Notes: generated by a model not told the origin, from the sequence alone. Counted from the first letter of the stretch, positions 17,708 through 27,535 are shown. The stretch is DNA of 64,000 nucleotides from Acetothermia bacterium 64_32 (GCA_001508155.1 LGFI01000008.1:1-64000); one strand, 5' to 3'. Translations and numbers: made by a program.

Positions 17708-19269
17708 AGCCCCTGGCCCACCTTCCGTCGCTCCCCGGCCATCATCAGGCCGATCTCCTCCAGGGAGGCCTCGGCCGCGGGCAGTATCCCCATGATCTCC
17801 CCCCCGAACATGACCGCAATCCGATCGGAAAGGCTCATGATCTCATCCAGGTCCTCCGATACAAGAAGCACCCCGGCCCCGGAATCCCGCTGGCGGATGA
17901 GGAGCTGGCGGATGAGCTCGGTGGCCCCCACGTCGAGGCCATACGTGGGGTGGGCGGCCACCACCAGCCCGGGCCGGCCGGAGAGCTCCCGGGCCAGGAT
18001 CAGCTTCTGGATGTTCCCCCCCGAAAGGAGCTTGGCCGGGGTCCTAAGGGAAGGGGTCATGATCTCGTACTCCTCGATGGAGCGGCTGGCGAACCTCCTT
18101 ATCTCCCGCAGCTTTAGGAACGGCCCGCGGGAGAACGGGGGGCGGTGATGCCTCTTAAGGATGAGGTTATCCTCCACCGTCATCCCGGGGACGATCCCCA
18201 TCCTCAGGCGCTCCTCGGGGATGTGGGCCACCCCGACGTCGGCCACCCTGCGGGCGGAGCGGTTGGTGAGGTCCTTGCCCAACACGATCACCCTCCCGCT
18301 CTGGACCCGCCTGAGGCCGCAGACCACCTCCACCAGCTCCCGTTGGCCATTCCCGGCCACCCCGGCTACCCCCAGGATCTCCCCCCGACACACCCGCAGG
18401 GAGACCCCCTTCAGGGCGGGAAGCCCCCGGTCCCCCATGACATGCACGTCCTCCAGGACCAGGGCCTCCTCCCCGGGACTGCATTCCCCCTTCGAAAGGC
18501 GAAACACCACCTCCCTCCCCACCATCATCCGGGCCAGGGACACCTTGTCGGTTTGGGAAACAGGGAGGGTGTCCACCACCTTCCCCCGCCGCATCACCGT
18601 CACCCGATCGGCCACCTCCATCACCTCCGAGAGTTTATGGGTGATGAAGATGACCGCGTGGCCTTCCTCCTTCATGCGCGAAAGCACCTTGAAGAGCTCC
18701 GCCGTCTCCTGGGGGGTGAGGACGCTGGTGGGCTCGTCCAAGATCAGGATCTCGGCCCCGCGGTACAGGGCCTTTAAGATCTCCACCCGCTGCTGCTCCC
18801 CGGCCGAGAGCTGCCACACCCTGGCCTTGGGGTCCACCGGAAGGCCGTAGCGCTGGGAGAGCTCCACAAGGCCCCGTTCCACGGCCCGGGCCGGGCGGAA
18901 GAACGGGGTGCCGGAAAGCCCCAGGGCCACGTTTTCGGCCACGGTATGGGGGTAAACCAGCTTGAAGTGCTGGTGCACCATGCCGATCCCATGGGCGATA
19001 GCGTCGCGGGGCGAGCGAATGTGGACCTCCTTCCCCTTTATGAAGATGTGGCCCGAATCGGGGCGATAGAGGCCGTAAAGGATGTTCATCAGGGTGGTCT
19101 TGCCGGCACCGTTTTCCCCGAGGAGGGCATGCACCTCCCCTGCCCGGACCTCGAAGGTGACGTGGTCGTTGGCAACAACCCCAGGAAAGGCCTTGACGAT
19201 GTCCTGCATGAGGAGCATGGGGGTTGAGGCAGGTTCCCAGGCGAGGGCCCCCTCGTTCGTGCCGACCAT
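17704..19269 (-). CDS. nucleoside-type ABC transporter ATPase (two nucleotide-binding domains)
   Basis: A 521-residue tandem ATPase of the sugar/nucleoside group. The N-terminal half has a full Walker A (GENGAGKTT, residues 51-59), the signature LSAGEQQRVE and Walker B LILDEPTS. The C-terminal half has the degenerate Walker A GVAGNGQRE usual for this group and the signature LSGGNIQK. The ATG at 19269 is chosen because the -10 box ends 9 bases upstream, implying a nearly leaderless transcript; an upstream ATG at 19308 would lie inside the -35 box. It is the first gene of the purine operon. Confidence 0.92.
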   Translation of the reverse strand: MVGTNEGALAWEPASTPMLLMQDIVKAFPGVVANDHVTFEVRAGEVHALLGENGAGKTTLMNILYGLYRPDSGHIFIKGKEVHIRSPRDAIAHGIGMVHQHFKLVYPHTVAENVALGLSGTPFFRPARAVERGLVELSQRYGLPVDPKARVWQLSAGEQQRVEILKALYRGAEILILDEPTSVLTPQETAELFKVLSRMKEEGHAVIFITHKLSEVMEVADRVTVMRRGKVVDTLPVSQTDKVSLARMMVGREVVFRLSKGECSPGEEALVLEDVHVMGDRGLPALKGVSLRVCRGEILGVAGVAGNGQRELVEVVCGLRRVQSGRVIVLGKDLTNRSARRVADVGVAHIPEERLRMGIVPGMTVEDNLILKRHHRPPFSRGPFLKLREIRRFASRSIEEYEIMTPSLRTPAKLLSGGNIQKLILARELSGRPGLVVAAHPTYGLDVGATELIRQLLIRQRDSGAGVLLVSEDLDEIMSLSDRIAVMFGGEIMGILPAAEASLEEIGLMMAGERRKVGQGL

Positions 19270-19278
19270 GACACCTTC

Positions 19279-19308
19279 AGTATAAGCCGGGAGGGGGCAA
19301 CCTGTCAA
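19279..19308 (-). promoter_or_regulatory. promoter of the purine transport/degradation operon
   Basis: On the minus strand, a perfect -35 TTGACA (19308-19303) is followed after 18 bases by TATACT (19284-19279). Expected transcription starts about 3 bases before the ATPase ATG. Its -35 ends one base away from the -35 of the divergent hydroxylase promoter, so a single bound regulator could control both. Confidence 0.8.
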
Positions 19309-19309
19309 G

Positions 19310-19338
19310 TTGTCTTACAGGCTGGGGTGTGGTATAGT
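19310..19338 (+). promoter_or_regulatory. promoter of the three-subunit molybdenum hydroxylase operon
   Basis: TTGTCT (19310-19315), a 17-base spacer and TATAGT (19333-19338) form a good sigma-70 promoter. The start codon at 19355 follows 16 bases later, with GGTGGTGAT as a possible ribosome-binding site in a leader of about ten bases. Confidence 0.75.
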
Positions 19339-19354
19339 GCGGGTGGTGATAAAT

Positions 19355-20215
19355 ATGCGCCTCAAGGGCATCAGGAGGTTTCACTATGCTCGTGATCTAG
19401 AGGAGGCCCTTTCGCTCCTTTCCGCCTATGGGGGGAGGGGGGCGGTCCTGGCCGGGGGGCTGGACCTGGCCCGGTCGGCCAGGGCCGATCTTGAGGGGCT
19501 CATCGACATAAGCGGGTTGGGGCTCTCCTATGTGCGGGCCGAGGGCGGAGGGCTGAGGATTGGCGCCACCACCACCCTCACCGACCTCTTGGAGTCCCGA
19601 CCAGCACGGGAGTACCTGGGCGGCTTCCTGGGGGAGGTACTCAGGCAGGTGGCAGCACCGCCCCTGCGCAACCAGGCCACCTTCGGCGGGGCGGTGGTCT
19701 CCGCCCACCCCTGGGCCGACATCCCCACGGTCCTGGTAGCGCTGGGGGCGGAGGTGAGCTTCCAAGACGAGGCCGGCCGGCACAAGGGCCTTCTGGAGGA
19801 GCTCTGGGAAAAGCCCTTCCGCCACATTTTCAAGGGCGCCGTCCTCACCGAGGTCATCCTTCCGCCCTGGGACGGGGCGTTCGCCTTCGCAAAGCTCACC
19901 CGCTCGGCCTACGATATCGCCCTGCTTAACTGCGCCTGCGGCCTGGGGATCCAGGACGGGAGGATCTCCTGGGCCCGGGTGGCCCTGGGCGCCACCCCCA
20001 GGCGGGGCCGGCGCCTCCCCTGGCTGGAGGACCTCCTGGTGGGGAAGGAGCCCGGCCCGGGGCTTTGGGCAGAGGTGAAGGAACTGGTGCCGGAAAAGGT
20101 GGAGGTGGGGACCGACCGGCGGGCGTCGGGGGATTGGCGCCGGGCCGTGGCCGGGCCGCTTCTCACAAGGTGCCTGGCCCGCGCAGCTAGGAAAGTGACG
20201 GGTGGGAACCTATGA
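19355..20215 (+). CDS. molybdenum hydroxylase FAD-binding subunit
   Basis: A 286-residue FAD subunit with the pyrophosphate-binding segments VLAGGLDLARSA near residue 33 and LRNQATFGGAVVSAHP near 105. The ATG at 19355 is preferred over an upstream in-frame start at 19310, because that one lies inside the promoter. The stop overlaps the next ATG (ATGA). It forms a complete three-subunit hydroxylase with the two following genes, probably acting on xanthine or another purine given the divergent purine operon. Confidence 0.9.
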   Translation: MRLKGIRRFHYARDLEEALSLLSAYGGRGAVLAGGLDLARSARADLEGLIDISGLGLSYVRAEGGGLRIGATTTLTDLLESRPAREYLGGFLGEVLRQVAAPPLRNQATFGGAVVSAHPWADIPTVLVALGAEVSFQDEAGRHKGLLEELWEKPFRHIFKGAVLTEVILPPWDGAFAFAKLTRSAYDIALLNCACGLGIQDGRISWARVALGATPRRGRRLPWLEDLLVGKEPGPGLWAEVKELVPEKVEVGTDRRASGDWRRAVAGPLLTRCLARAARKVTGGNL

Positions 20216-20685
20216 AGATCTATCTTGAGCTGAACGGCAAGCAGCGCTACGAGGAGGTAGCCCCTGGGGAGTCTCTCCTCTCCCTCCTCAGGCGCCTGGG
20301 GATGAAGTCGGTAAAGCAGGGTTGTGCTACCGGCGATTGCGGTGCCTGCACGGTGCTTCTGGACGGCCGGGCGGTGCGGGCCTGCACCGTGTTCGCCCCC
20401 CAGGTGCGAGGGAGGCGGGTCACCACCCTGGAGGGGCTGGGGGATGTAGACGACCCCCACCCCCTGCAGGAGGCGTTCGTGGAGGCCGGGGCGGTCCAGT
20501 GCGGGTTCTGCACCCCAGGGATGATCATGGTGGCCTACGAACTCCTTTCCAGAAACGACAACCCCACCCCAGAGGAGGTGCGGGAGGCCATCTCCGGGAA
20601 CCTGTGCCGCTGCACCGGCTACGTGAAGATCGTGGACGCGATCCTGCTGGCGGCGAAATGGAAGAGGGAGGGCAAATGGAGGTAG
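20212..20685 (+). CDS. molybdenum hydroxylase 2Fe-2S subunit
   Basis: A 157-residue subunit with complete cysteine motifs CATGDCGACTV, QCGFCTPGM and NLCRCTGY for two 2Fe-2S clusters. It is coupled by 4-base overlap to the FAD subunit upstream and by 10-base overlap to the large subunit downstream. Electrons would flow from the molybdopterin site of the next protein through these clusters to FAD. Length is typical for the family. Confidence 0.95.
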   Translation: MKIYLELNGKQRYEEVAPGESLLSLLRRLGMKSVKQGCATGDCGACTVLLDGRAVRACTVFAPQVRGRRVTTLEGLGDVDDPHPLQEAFVEAGAVQCGFCTPGMIMVAYELLSRNDNPTPEEVREAISGNLCRCTGYVKIVDAILLAAKWKREGKWR

Positions 20686-23006
20686 GGCTGAAGAGGCGCA
20701 GCGCGGTGGGGAAAAACGTGCGGAAGGTGGACGGGCTTTCCCTGGCAACAGGAAGGCCCAAGTTCGCGTTGGACATCGACATCCCTGGGGCCCTTGTAGG
20801 GAAGATCCTGCGCTCCCCCCATGCCCACGCCCGCATTCTCTCCATAGACGCCTCCAAGGCCGAGGCCCTGCCCGGGGTGGCCTGCGTCCTCCACTGCGGA
20901 AACGTAAAGAGGATCCCGTTCACCACCGCAGGACAAGGGTGGCCTGAACCCTCCCCCTATGACACGGTGCTTTTTGACTCCAAAGTGCGGTATGTGGGGG
21001 ACCAGGTGGCAGCGGTGGCCGCCGAGACCGAGGAGATCGCCGAAGAAGCCCTCAAGCTCATCAAGGTGGAGTATGAGGTGCTCCCGGCGGTGCTATCGGT
21101 GGAGGAGGCCCTGGCCGAGGGAGCCCCGGTCATCCACGACGAGGAGGATTCCCAAGGGATATACGACGCCGCCCACAACATAGCCGCGGCGGTGGACATC
21201 CCGGTGGGGGATATCGAGAGAGGTTTTGCCGAGTCCGATGTAACTGTAGAGGAAATCTGTGAGATCCCCTACTCGCAGCATACGCCGATTGAGCCCCATT
21301 GTGTCATCGCCTACTTCGATGAGGACGGGCGTCTTGTGCTTCGCACCTCCACCCAGGTGCCGTTTCACGTGCGGCGGATCGTGGCCCGGGCCCTGGAGCT
21401 CCCCATGGAGCGGATCCGGGTGATAAAGCCCCGGGTGGGCGGGGGGTTCGGCTCCAAGCAGGAGGTCATCCTGGAGCCGGTGGCGGCGGCGCTGGCCTTG
21501 AGGACGGGCCGCCCGGTGCGCATGGCCCTGGACCGGTCGGAGGTGTTCATCTCGAGCCGCACCCGCCACCCGATGCGGGTGCGGGTGAAGCTGGGGGCGA
21601 AAAAGGACGGCACCCTGCACGCCATCGAGATGGAGGCCACCTCCAACACCGGGGCCTACGGGACCCACGCCCTCACGGTGCTTTCCAACGTCGGCTCCAA
21701 GACGCTACCTCTATATAACAAGGCGCCCCACCTGTGGTTCCACGGAAAGGCCGTCTACACCAATCTACCTGTGGCCGGGGCGTATCGGGGATATGGGGCC
21801 ACCCAGGGGTACTTCGCCCTGGAGGTGGCGATGGACGAGCTGGCAGGGCGCTTGGGCATGGACCCCGTGGAGCTCCGCCTGAAAAACCACATCCGGGCAG
21901 GAGAAACTTCCCCCATCTTCGAGAAGATCGGCGAGGGCAGGGAGGGGGTGCCCATGGTGGTGCGCTCCTGTGCCCTCTCCCAGTGCCTCAGGGTGGGGGC
22001 GGAGAGGATCGGCTGGGATGAAAAGAGGAAAAGCCCGCGCCGCGAGGGGCCTTGGGCCTACGGGGTGGGGATGGCCGTCTCCATGCAGGGCTCCGGGATC
22101 ACCGGGGTCGACATGGGGGCCGCCACCATCATGATGAACGAGGACGGCTCCTTCCGGCTCCTGGTGGGCGCCACCGACATAGGCACAGGCTCGGACACGA
22201 TCCTGGCCCAGATCGCTGCCGAGGTCCTCGGGGTCCCGGTGGAGCGGATCTCGGTCTACTCCTCCGACACCGACTTCACCCCGTTCGACGTGGGGGCCTA
22301 CGCCTCAAGCACCACCTACGTTTCTGGGAACGCGGTATTGCGGGCGGCCCAGGAGGTGCGCCGAAAGGCTCTGGAGGTGGCCGCCGGGATGCTGGGGGAG
22401 CCGGCCGAGCACCTGGAGCTGGCAGATGGGAAGGTGATAAGCCCCAGGACGGGGAAATCCGTGACCCTTTCCGAGGTGGGGCACCGGGCCACCTACGTGG
22501 CCGATCAAAAGCACATCATCGCGTCGGCGTCCTTCGTGCCTGCTGAATCCCCCCCGCCGTTTGCCGCCTTCTTCTGTGAGGTGGCAGTGGACACCGAGAC
22601 CGGGATCGTCCGGGTGGAGAGGTTCGTGGCCACTGCCGACTGCGGCGTTCCCATCCACCCCAAGCTCGCCGAAGGGCAGCTCGAGGGGGCCATTGTCCAG
22701 GGGATCGGCCACGCCCTCACCGAGGAGCTTTTGTTCTCCAATAGGGGGCGCTGCCTAAACGCGAACCTGTTCGACTACAAAATCCCCTCTTCCCTGGATG
22801 TGCCAGACGTCGAGGTGGTGCTGGTGGACTCGGAGGAGCCCACCGGCCCCTTGGGGGCCAAATCGATAGCCGAGGTGGGGATAAACGGGCCGCTCCCTGC
22901 CATCTCCAACGCCATCTACCATGCGGTAGGGGTGCGGCTGACACGCGCCCCCTTCACCCCGGAGAGGGTGCTTTCCGCCTTGAGGCAGGGCCGCAGGTTA
23001 GGGTGA
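20676..23006 (+). CDS. molybdenum hydroxylase large (molybdopterin-binding) subunit, xanthine dehydrogenase family
   Basis: A 776-residue molybdopterin subunit. ATG 20676 is chosen because the family N-terminus (GKNVRKVDGLSLATGRPKF) starts there. The cofactor motif VGGGFGSKQE lies near residue 255, and GAKSIAEVGINGPLPAI near 730 carries the likely catalytic Glu, in the form seen in YagR/XdhD-like purine hydroxylases rather than the GEPP form of classical xanthine dehydrogenase. It overlaps the 2Fe-2S gene by 10 bases. Whether selenium is used cannot be seen. Convergent with uvrB. Confidence 0.93.
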   Translation: MEVGLKRRSAVGKNVRKVDGLSLATGRPKFALDIDIPGALVGKILRSPHAHARILSIDASKAEALPGVACVLHCGNVKRIPFTTAGQGWPEPSPYDTVLFDSKVRYVGDQVAAVAAETEEIAEEALKLIKVEYEVLPAVLSVEEALAEGAPVIHDEEDSQGIYDAAHNIAAAVDIPVGDIERGFAESDVTVEEICEIPYSQHTPIEPHCVIAYFDEDGRLVLRTSTQVPFHVRRIVARALELPMERIRVIKPRVGGGFGSKQEVILEPVAAALALRTGRPVRMALDRSEVFISSRTRHPMRVRVKLGAKKDGTLHAIEMEATSNTGAYGTHALTVLSNVGSKTLPLYNKAPHLWFHGKAVYTNLPVAGAYRGYGATQGYFALEVAMDELAGRLGMDPVELRLKNHIRAGETSPIFEKIGEGREGVPMVVRSCALSQCLRVGAERIGWDEKRKSPRREGPWAYGVGMAVSMQGSGITGVDMGAATIMMNEDGSFRLLVGATDIGTGSDTILAQIAAEVLGVPVERISVYSSDTDFTPFDVGAYASSTTYVSGNAVLRAAQEVRRKALEVAAGMLGEPAEHLELADGKVISPRTGKSVTLSEVGHRATYVADQKHIIASASFVPAESPPPFAAFFCEVAVDTETGIVRVERFVATADCGVPIHPKLAEGQLEGAIVQGIGHALTEELLFSNRGRCLNANLFDYKIPSSLDVPDVEVVLVDSEEPTGPLGAKSIAEVGINGPLPAISNAIYHAVGVRLTRAPFTPERVLSALRQGRRLG

Positions 23007-23009
23007 AAG

Positions 23010-25001
23010 TCACATCAGGCGGCGGAGCTCGCGGATCTTGTCCCGGAGGGCGGCAGCAAGCTCGAACTCCAGCCGCTCGGCCGCCTGGCGCATCTTCCGC
23101 TCCAGCTCCCTGACGGCCTGGGCAAGCTCCTCCCGGGTGAGCCGCTCCGGGGCCGCAGGAAGCCGGATCTCCTCCTCCCGGTAGCCGCCCCGTACCTCCG
23201 CAAAGTGGTCCCGCACCGCCTTCTCCACCGTCTTGGGGGTGATCCCGTGCTTTTTGTTGTACTCGATCTGGATCCTACGGCGGCGCTCCGTCTCCCGGAT
23301 CGCCTCCCGGATGGCGTCCGTGACCTCGTCCGCGTACAGGACCACCTTGCCCCGCACGTTCCTCGCCGCCCTGCCGATGGTCTGGATCAGCGAGGTGGCC
23401 GAGCGCAAGAAGCCCTCCTTGTCGGCATCCAGGATGGCCACCAAGGATACCTCCGGAAGGTCGAGGCCCTCCCTAAGGAGGTTCACCCCCACCAGTACGT
23501 CGAACTTGCCAAGCCGAAGCTCCCTTAAGATCTCCACCCGGTCCAGGGTCTCGATCTCCGAGTGCAGGTACCTGGCCCGGATCCCCAGCTCCACGAGGTA
23601 CTCTGTGAGCTCCTCTGCCATGCGCTTGGTGAGGGTGGTAACGAGAGCCCGCTCCCCCCGGGCGATCACTTCCCTAAGCTCCCCGACCAGGTGGTCGATC
23701 TGCCCCCTGACCGGGTGTACCGCAAGCTCGGGGTCCACAAGGCCCGTGGGGCGGACGATCTGCTCCACGATCTTCTGGGAAACCCGCCGCTCGTAGGGGC
23801 CGGGGGTGGCCGACATGAAGATCACCTGCGACAGCCGTGCCTCGAACTCCTCGAAGGTGAGGGGGCGGTTGTCCAGGGCGGAGGGGAGGCGAAAGCCGTA
23901 CTCCACCAGTGTCTCCTTGCGGGAGCGGTCCCCGTGGTACATGGCGTGGAGCTGGGGCACCGTCTGGTGGGACTCGTCGATCACCACCAGGAAGTCCGGC
24001 GGGAAATAGTCCAAGAGGGTCCAGGGGGGCTCCCCCGGGGCGCGGCCGTCCAGGTGCCGGGAGTAGTTCTCGATCCCGGGGCAGTAGCCCATCTCCCTGA
24101 GCATCTCAAGGTCGTACAGGGTCCGCTGCTCCAGGCGCTGGGCCTCAAGGAGCTTCCCTTGGGCCCGCAGCTCGGAAAGCCTTTCTTCGAGCTCCTCCTC
24201 GATCGAGGCGATGGCCCGCCGGAGCCGCTCCTCCGGGGTCACGAAGTGGGTGGCTGGGGCGATGGTCACCTGGGCCCTTTCCCCCAGTGCCTCCCCGGTC
24301 ACGGGGTCCACCACCGTGATCCGCTCGATCTCGTCCCCGAACCACTCGATCCGGAAGCCCACCTCCTCGGAGGCGGGGATGATCTCAAGCACATCCCCCC
24401 GCAGCCGGAACGTGGCCCGCTCGAAGGCAAGCTCGTTCCGGCGGTACTGGAGGAAGACGAGCTGCCTTAGAACTTCGTTGAGATCGCGCTCCTCCCCCAC
24501 CCGGAGGGTGAGGGCCAGCGCCGCGTAGTCGCTCGGGGAGCCAAGGCCGTAGATACAGGAGACGCTCGCAACGATGATCACGTCCCGCCGCTCAAGGAGC
24601 GAGCTTGTGGCCGCATGCCGCAGGCGATCTATCTCCTCGTTTATCTGGGCGTCCTTTTCGATGTAGGTGTCGGTCTGGGGGATGTAGGCCTCCGGCTGGT
24701 AGTAGTCGTAGTAGGAGACGAAGTAGTGGACGGCGTTGTCGGGGAAGAGTTCCCGGAACTCCCCGTAGAGCTGGGCGGTGAGGGTCTTGTTGTGGGCGAT
24801 CACCAGCGTGGGCTTCTGGACGTTCTGAATCACGTGAGATATGGTGAAGGTTTTTCCGGTTCCCGTGGCTCCAAGTAGGGTTTGGTAGCGGAGGCCGGAG
24901 AGCACCCCTTCGGTGAGCTCCCGGATCGCCTTGGGCTGATCCCCGGTCGGCCGGAGCTTCGTCTTTATCCGGAATTTCTCGCCCACCGCTACCTTGGCCA
25001 T
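23010..25001 (-). CDS. uvrB: excinuclease ABC subunit B
   Basis: A 663-residue UvrB helicase-like subunit of nucleotide excision repair. Walker A GATGTGKT is near residue 43, the beta-hairpin region [22 protein letters not shown] lies near 95-115, the helicase motif [12 protein letters not shown] is in the C-terminal half, and a UVR coiled-coil that contacts UvrC ends the protein. The ATG at 25001 is preferred over 25010 because a TAAAAT box (25014-25009) ends 7 bases before it and would overlap the earlier ATG. No other uvr gene is nearby. Confidence 0.97.
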   Translation of the reverse strand: MAKVAVGEKFRIKTKLRPTGDQPKAIRELTEGVLSGLRYQTLLGATGTGKTFTISHVIQNVQKPTLVIAHNKTLTAQLYGEFRELFPDNAVHYFVSYYDYYQPEAYIPQTDTYIEKDAQINEEIDRLRHAATSSLLERRDVIIVASVSCIYGLGSPSDYAALALTLRVGEERDLNEVLRQLVFLQYRRNELAFERATFRLRGDVLEIIPASEEVGFRIEWFGDEIERITVVDPVTGEALGERAQVTIAPATHFVTPEERLRRAIASIEEELEERLSELRAQGKLLEAQRLEQRTLYDLEMLREMGYCPGIENYSRHLDGRAPGEPPWTLLDYFPPDFLVVIDESHQTVPQLHAMYHGDRSRKETLVEYGFRLPSALDNRPLTFEEFEARLSQVIFMSATPGPYERRVSQKIVEQIVRPTGLVDPELAVHPVRGQIDHLVGELREVIARGERALVTTLTKRMAEELTEYLVELGIRARYLHSEIETLDRVEILRELRLGKFDVLVGVNLLREGLDLPEVSLVAILDADKEGFLRSATSLIQTIGRAARNVRGKVVLYADEVTDAIREAIRETERRRRIQIEYNKKHGITPKTVEKAVRDHFAEVRGGYREEEIRLPAAPERLTREELAQAVRELERKMRQAAERLEFELAAALRDKIRELRRLM

Positions 25002-25008
25002 ACCTTCC

Positions 25009-25014
25009 ATTTTA
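25009..25014 (-). promoter_or_regulatory. -10 box of uvrB (TAAAAT, leaderless spacing)
   Basis: TAAAAT on the minus strand ends 7 bases before the preferred uvrB ATG. No convincing -35 element is visible, so this rests on the -10 sequence and its position. Confidence 0.45.
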
Positions 25015-25053
25015 ATCCCCGGGGGCGGCTTGGTGGAAAAGGGGTCCTGGGGC

Positions 25054-25059
25054 TATCAT
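25054..25059 (+). promoter_or_regulatory. -10 box of the DAK2-DegV gene (TATCAT)
   Basis: TATCAT lies 8 bases before ATG 25068, with TTGGTG at 25030-25035 and an 18-base spacer. It is divergent from the uvrB promoter and again implies a very short or absent leader. Confidence 0.45.
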
Positions 25060-25067
25060 GCCGCAGG

Positions 25068-26924
25068 ATGGCCTTGAAGAACCCGATCGGCATTCGGTAC
25101 CTGTCCGGGCCGCGCCTCAGGCGGGCGGTGGTGGCTGGGGCATACCGGGTGATCGGCTCCTCGGACATCCTCGACCGGATCAACGTGTTCCCGGTGGCCG
25201 ACTCCGACACCGGCAAGAACATGTCCGCCACCATGTGGACGGTCTTGCAGGGGCTTCGAGGCTGCCGGGCATTGTCTGTGGGGGAGGTGGCGGGCATCGT
25301 GGCGGAGGCGGCCCTGCGGGGCGCGCGGGGGAACTCCGGGGTGATCATGGCCCAGTTCTTCCAGGGGCTGGCCGAGGGGCTAGCCGGGGAAAGGCGGGTG
25401 GAGATCCGGGGGCTTGCCCGGGCCCTGGGGCAGGCGGCGGCCCGGGCCCGGCAGGCCCTGGCCTGCCCTCAAGAGGGGACTATCCTTTCGGCGATCTCCG
25501 CCTTCGCCGTCAGGGCGGAGGAATTGGCTGAAAGGCTGGGTGACTTCGTCCCGGTCCTGCGGGAGGGGCTTTCCGCCGCCCGGGAGGCCGTGAGGAGGAG
25601 TCGCGACATCCTCCCGGCCCTGCGGGAGGCGGGCGTGGTGGACGCCGGGGCCCTGGGCTTCCTCCGCTTCCTGGAGGGGATCGTGCACTACATCTCCACC
25701 GGCGAGGTGGAGGAGGTGCGGCGAACAGGCCCCTCCCCGCAAAGCCCACAGGTCAAGGTGAGGTTCAACCCGGCCTCCATCTCGTTCCGCTACTGCACTG
25801 AATGCACCGTGAAAGGGAAGGAGCTCCCGATCCAGAGGATAAAAGCCGCCCTGAGCGAGCTGGGGGATTCGGTGGTGGTGGCCGGCTCCCCAAGCTTCCT
25901 CCACCTTCACGTCCACACCAACACCCCGGCCCGGGTGCTGGAGCTGGCCCGGGGCTTCGGAAAGACGGCCGCCGAGAAGGTGGACGACATGTGGGCCGAG
26001 CACGCCGAGGCCTACGGGGGGCCCAAACAGGGACACATCGCCCTCCTCGTTGACACCTCTTGTGATCTCCCCGACCATCTTTTGACCCGCTACCGAATCC
26101 AAATCGTCCCCTTGAGGGTGCGGCTTGGGGATGCGGAGTACCGAGATCGGGTGGAGCTCACCCCGAGGGCCTTCTACGAGCGGATAAGGGGGGTGGAGAC
26201 TTCCGGCACCTCCCAGCCCCCTCCGTCCGATTTCCTGGAGGCCTTTGAGAAGCTAGGGAGGGCGTTTCAGCACGTGGTGGCCCTCGTCCTGGCGGCCGAC
26301 CTTTCTGGCACTTGGAACGCCGCCCGGATCGCGGCCGAGGAGCTCAAGGGAGAGGGGATCGACGTCGAGGTGGTGGACACCGGAACGCTCTCGGCGGGGC
26401 TGGGCCTTTGCACGTGGGCGGCGGCCAGGGGGGCGGAAGCCGGGCTTGACCCCCGGCAGGTCGTGCAGCTCGCCAGGGAGGCGGCGGCCCGGGTGAGGTT
26501 CTGGGTGGGCCTGCCCGACCTTTCGCCCCTGGGGCGGTCAGGGCGGGTGCCCTGGGTGGCGGGTTGGCTCTCCGGCCGCCTGCGGGTGGGGTTCGTGGTC
26601 TCGGTGGGGCAGGGGAGGATCCAGCCGGTGGCCCCGGCCTGGGGGGTCAGGGGGCTGCTTTCGCGGATCGTGTCCTTGGCAGTAGAGCCCCTGGGGGAGA
26701 TGCGGCGCCCGGCCGCGATCATCCCCCACGCGTCGGCCACCGGGGTGGCAGAGGCGCTGGCAGGGAAGATCACGGAGTGCTGCCATACTGGGAGGCTCGA
26801 ACTGCACATCGTGGACGCCTCCCCGGCCCTGGGGGTGCACGCGGGGCTGGGGGCGTTTGGGGTGGCCCTCCTTGACATGGGCTGGGCAGAGGGCCGCATC
26901 GCGGAGCTTAAGGGGAGGGGATGA
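25068..26924 (+). CDS. DAK2 domain-DegV fusion protein
   Basis: A 618-residue fusion. Residues 1-200 form a DhaL/DAK2 domain with the ADP/metal motif NVFPVADSDTGKNM and GARGNSGVIMAQF. A YitT-like linker follows, and residues 320-610 form a DegV fatty-acid-binding domain starting at HIALLVDTSCDLP. Related proteins are FakA (DAK2) and FakB (DegV), which together phosphorylate fatty acids for phospholipid synthesis; here both parts are in one chain. The adjacent plsY (4-base overlap) supports a role in acyl-phosphate supply. Confidence 0.88.
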   Translation: MALKNPIGIRYLSGPRLRRAVVAGAYRVIGSSDILDRINVFPVADSDTGKNMSATMWTVLQGLRGCRALSVGEVAGIVAEAALRGARGNSGVIMAQFFQGLAEGLAGERRVEIRGLARALGQAAARARQALACPQEGTILSAISAFAVRAEELAERLGDFVPVLREGLSAAREAVRRSRDILPALREAGVVDAGALGFLRFLEGIVHYISTGEVEEVRRTGPSPQSPQVKVRFNPASISFRYCTECTVKGKELPIQRIKAALSELGDSVVVAGSPSFLHLHVHTNTPARVLELARGFGKTAAEKVDDMWAEHAEAYGGPKQGHIALLVDTSCDLPDHLLTRYRIQIVPLRVRLGDAEYRDRVELTPRAFYERIRGVETSGTSQPPPSDFLEAFEKLGRAFQHVVALVLAADLSGTWNAARIAAEELKGEGIDVEVVDTGTLSAGLGLCTWAAARGAEAGLDPRQVVQLAREAAARVRFWVGLPDLSPLGRSGRVPWVAGWLSGRLRVGFVVSVGQGRIQPVAPAWGVRGLLSRIVSLAVEPLGEMRRPAAIIPHASATGVAEALAGKITECCHTGRLELHIVDASPALGVHAGLGAFGVALLDMGWAEGRIAELKGRG

Positions 26925-27535
26925 CCGCGCTGAGCATCGTTTTGGTGGCGGCTTTGGGTTATCTCATCGGGGGGGTTCCCACCGCCTACCTCGCCGGCCG
27001 GCTGCGTGGGGTGGACATCCGCACCCGCGGCTCGGGGAACGTGGGTGGGACCAACGCCCTGCGGGTTTTGGGTTGGAAGGTGGGCTTGCCTGTGATGGCC
27101 GTGGACCTGGCCAAGGGGTATCTCGCGGCTTGGCTCCTGCCAAAGATCCCGCTTTCGGGCCTGGACCCGGTGTACCTTGCCATCGCCGGGGGGGTGGGGG
27201 CGGTGCTCGGGCACATCTTCTCCCCCTACCTTGGCCTCCGGGGGGGGAAGGGGGTGGCCGCCGGGGCGGGGATGCTGTTGGCCCTTGTCCCGATCCCGGT
27301 GGGGATCTGCGCCGGTGTGTTTTTCCTGGTCGCCTTGGGGACAGGGATCGTCTCGCTAGGGTCCCTTTCGGCCGCCTGCGCCCTCCCGCTTGCCACCTGG
27401 TTCCTTCCGGCCCATCCTGCGGTCCGGTGGCTCACCGTGGCCCTGGCCGTGCTCATATTCTGGACGCACCGGTCCAACATCCAAAGGCTCATCCAGGGGC
27501 GGGAGAACCGGTTCCGCCGCCCCTGGGAGCGGTAA
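26921..27535 (+). CDS. plsY: acyl-phosphate:glycerol-3-phosphate acyltransferase
   Basis: A 204-residue integral membrane acyltransferase that moves an acyl group from acyl phosphate to glycerol 3-phosphate. The three family motifs are visible: GSGNVGGTNALR, the central GHIFSPYLGLRGGKGVA and the C-terminal WTHRSNIQRL. It starts inside the DAK2-DegV stop (4-base overlap), which links acyl-phosphate formation and use. The 3' end overlaps a convergent MFS gene by 47 bases. Confidence 0.95.
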   Translation: MTALSIVLVAALGYLIGGVPTAYLAGRLRGVDIRTRGSGNVGGTNALRVLGWKVGLPVMAVDLAKGYLAAWLLPKIPLSGLDPVYLAIAGGVGAVLGHIFSPYLGLRGGKGVAAGAGMLLALVPIPVGICAGVFFLVALGTGIVSLGSLSAACALPLATWFLPAHPAVRWLTVALAVLIFWTHRSNIQRLIQGRENRFRRPWER

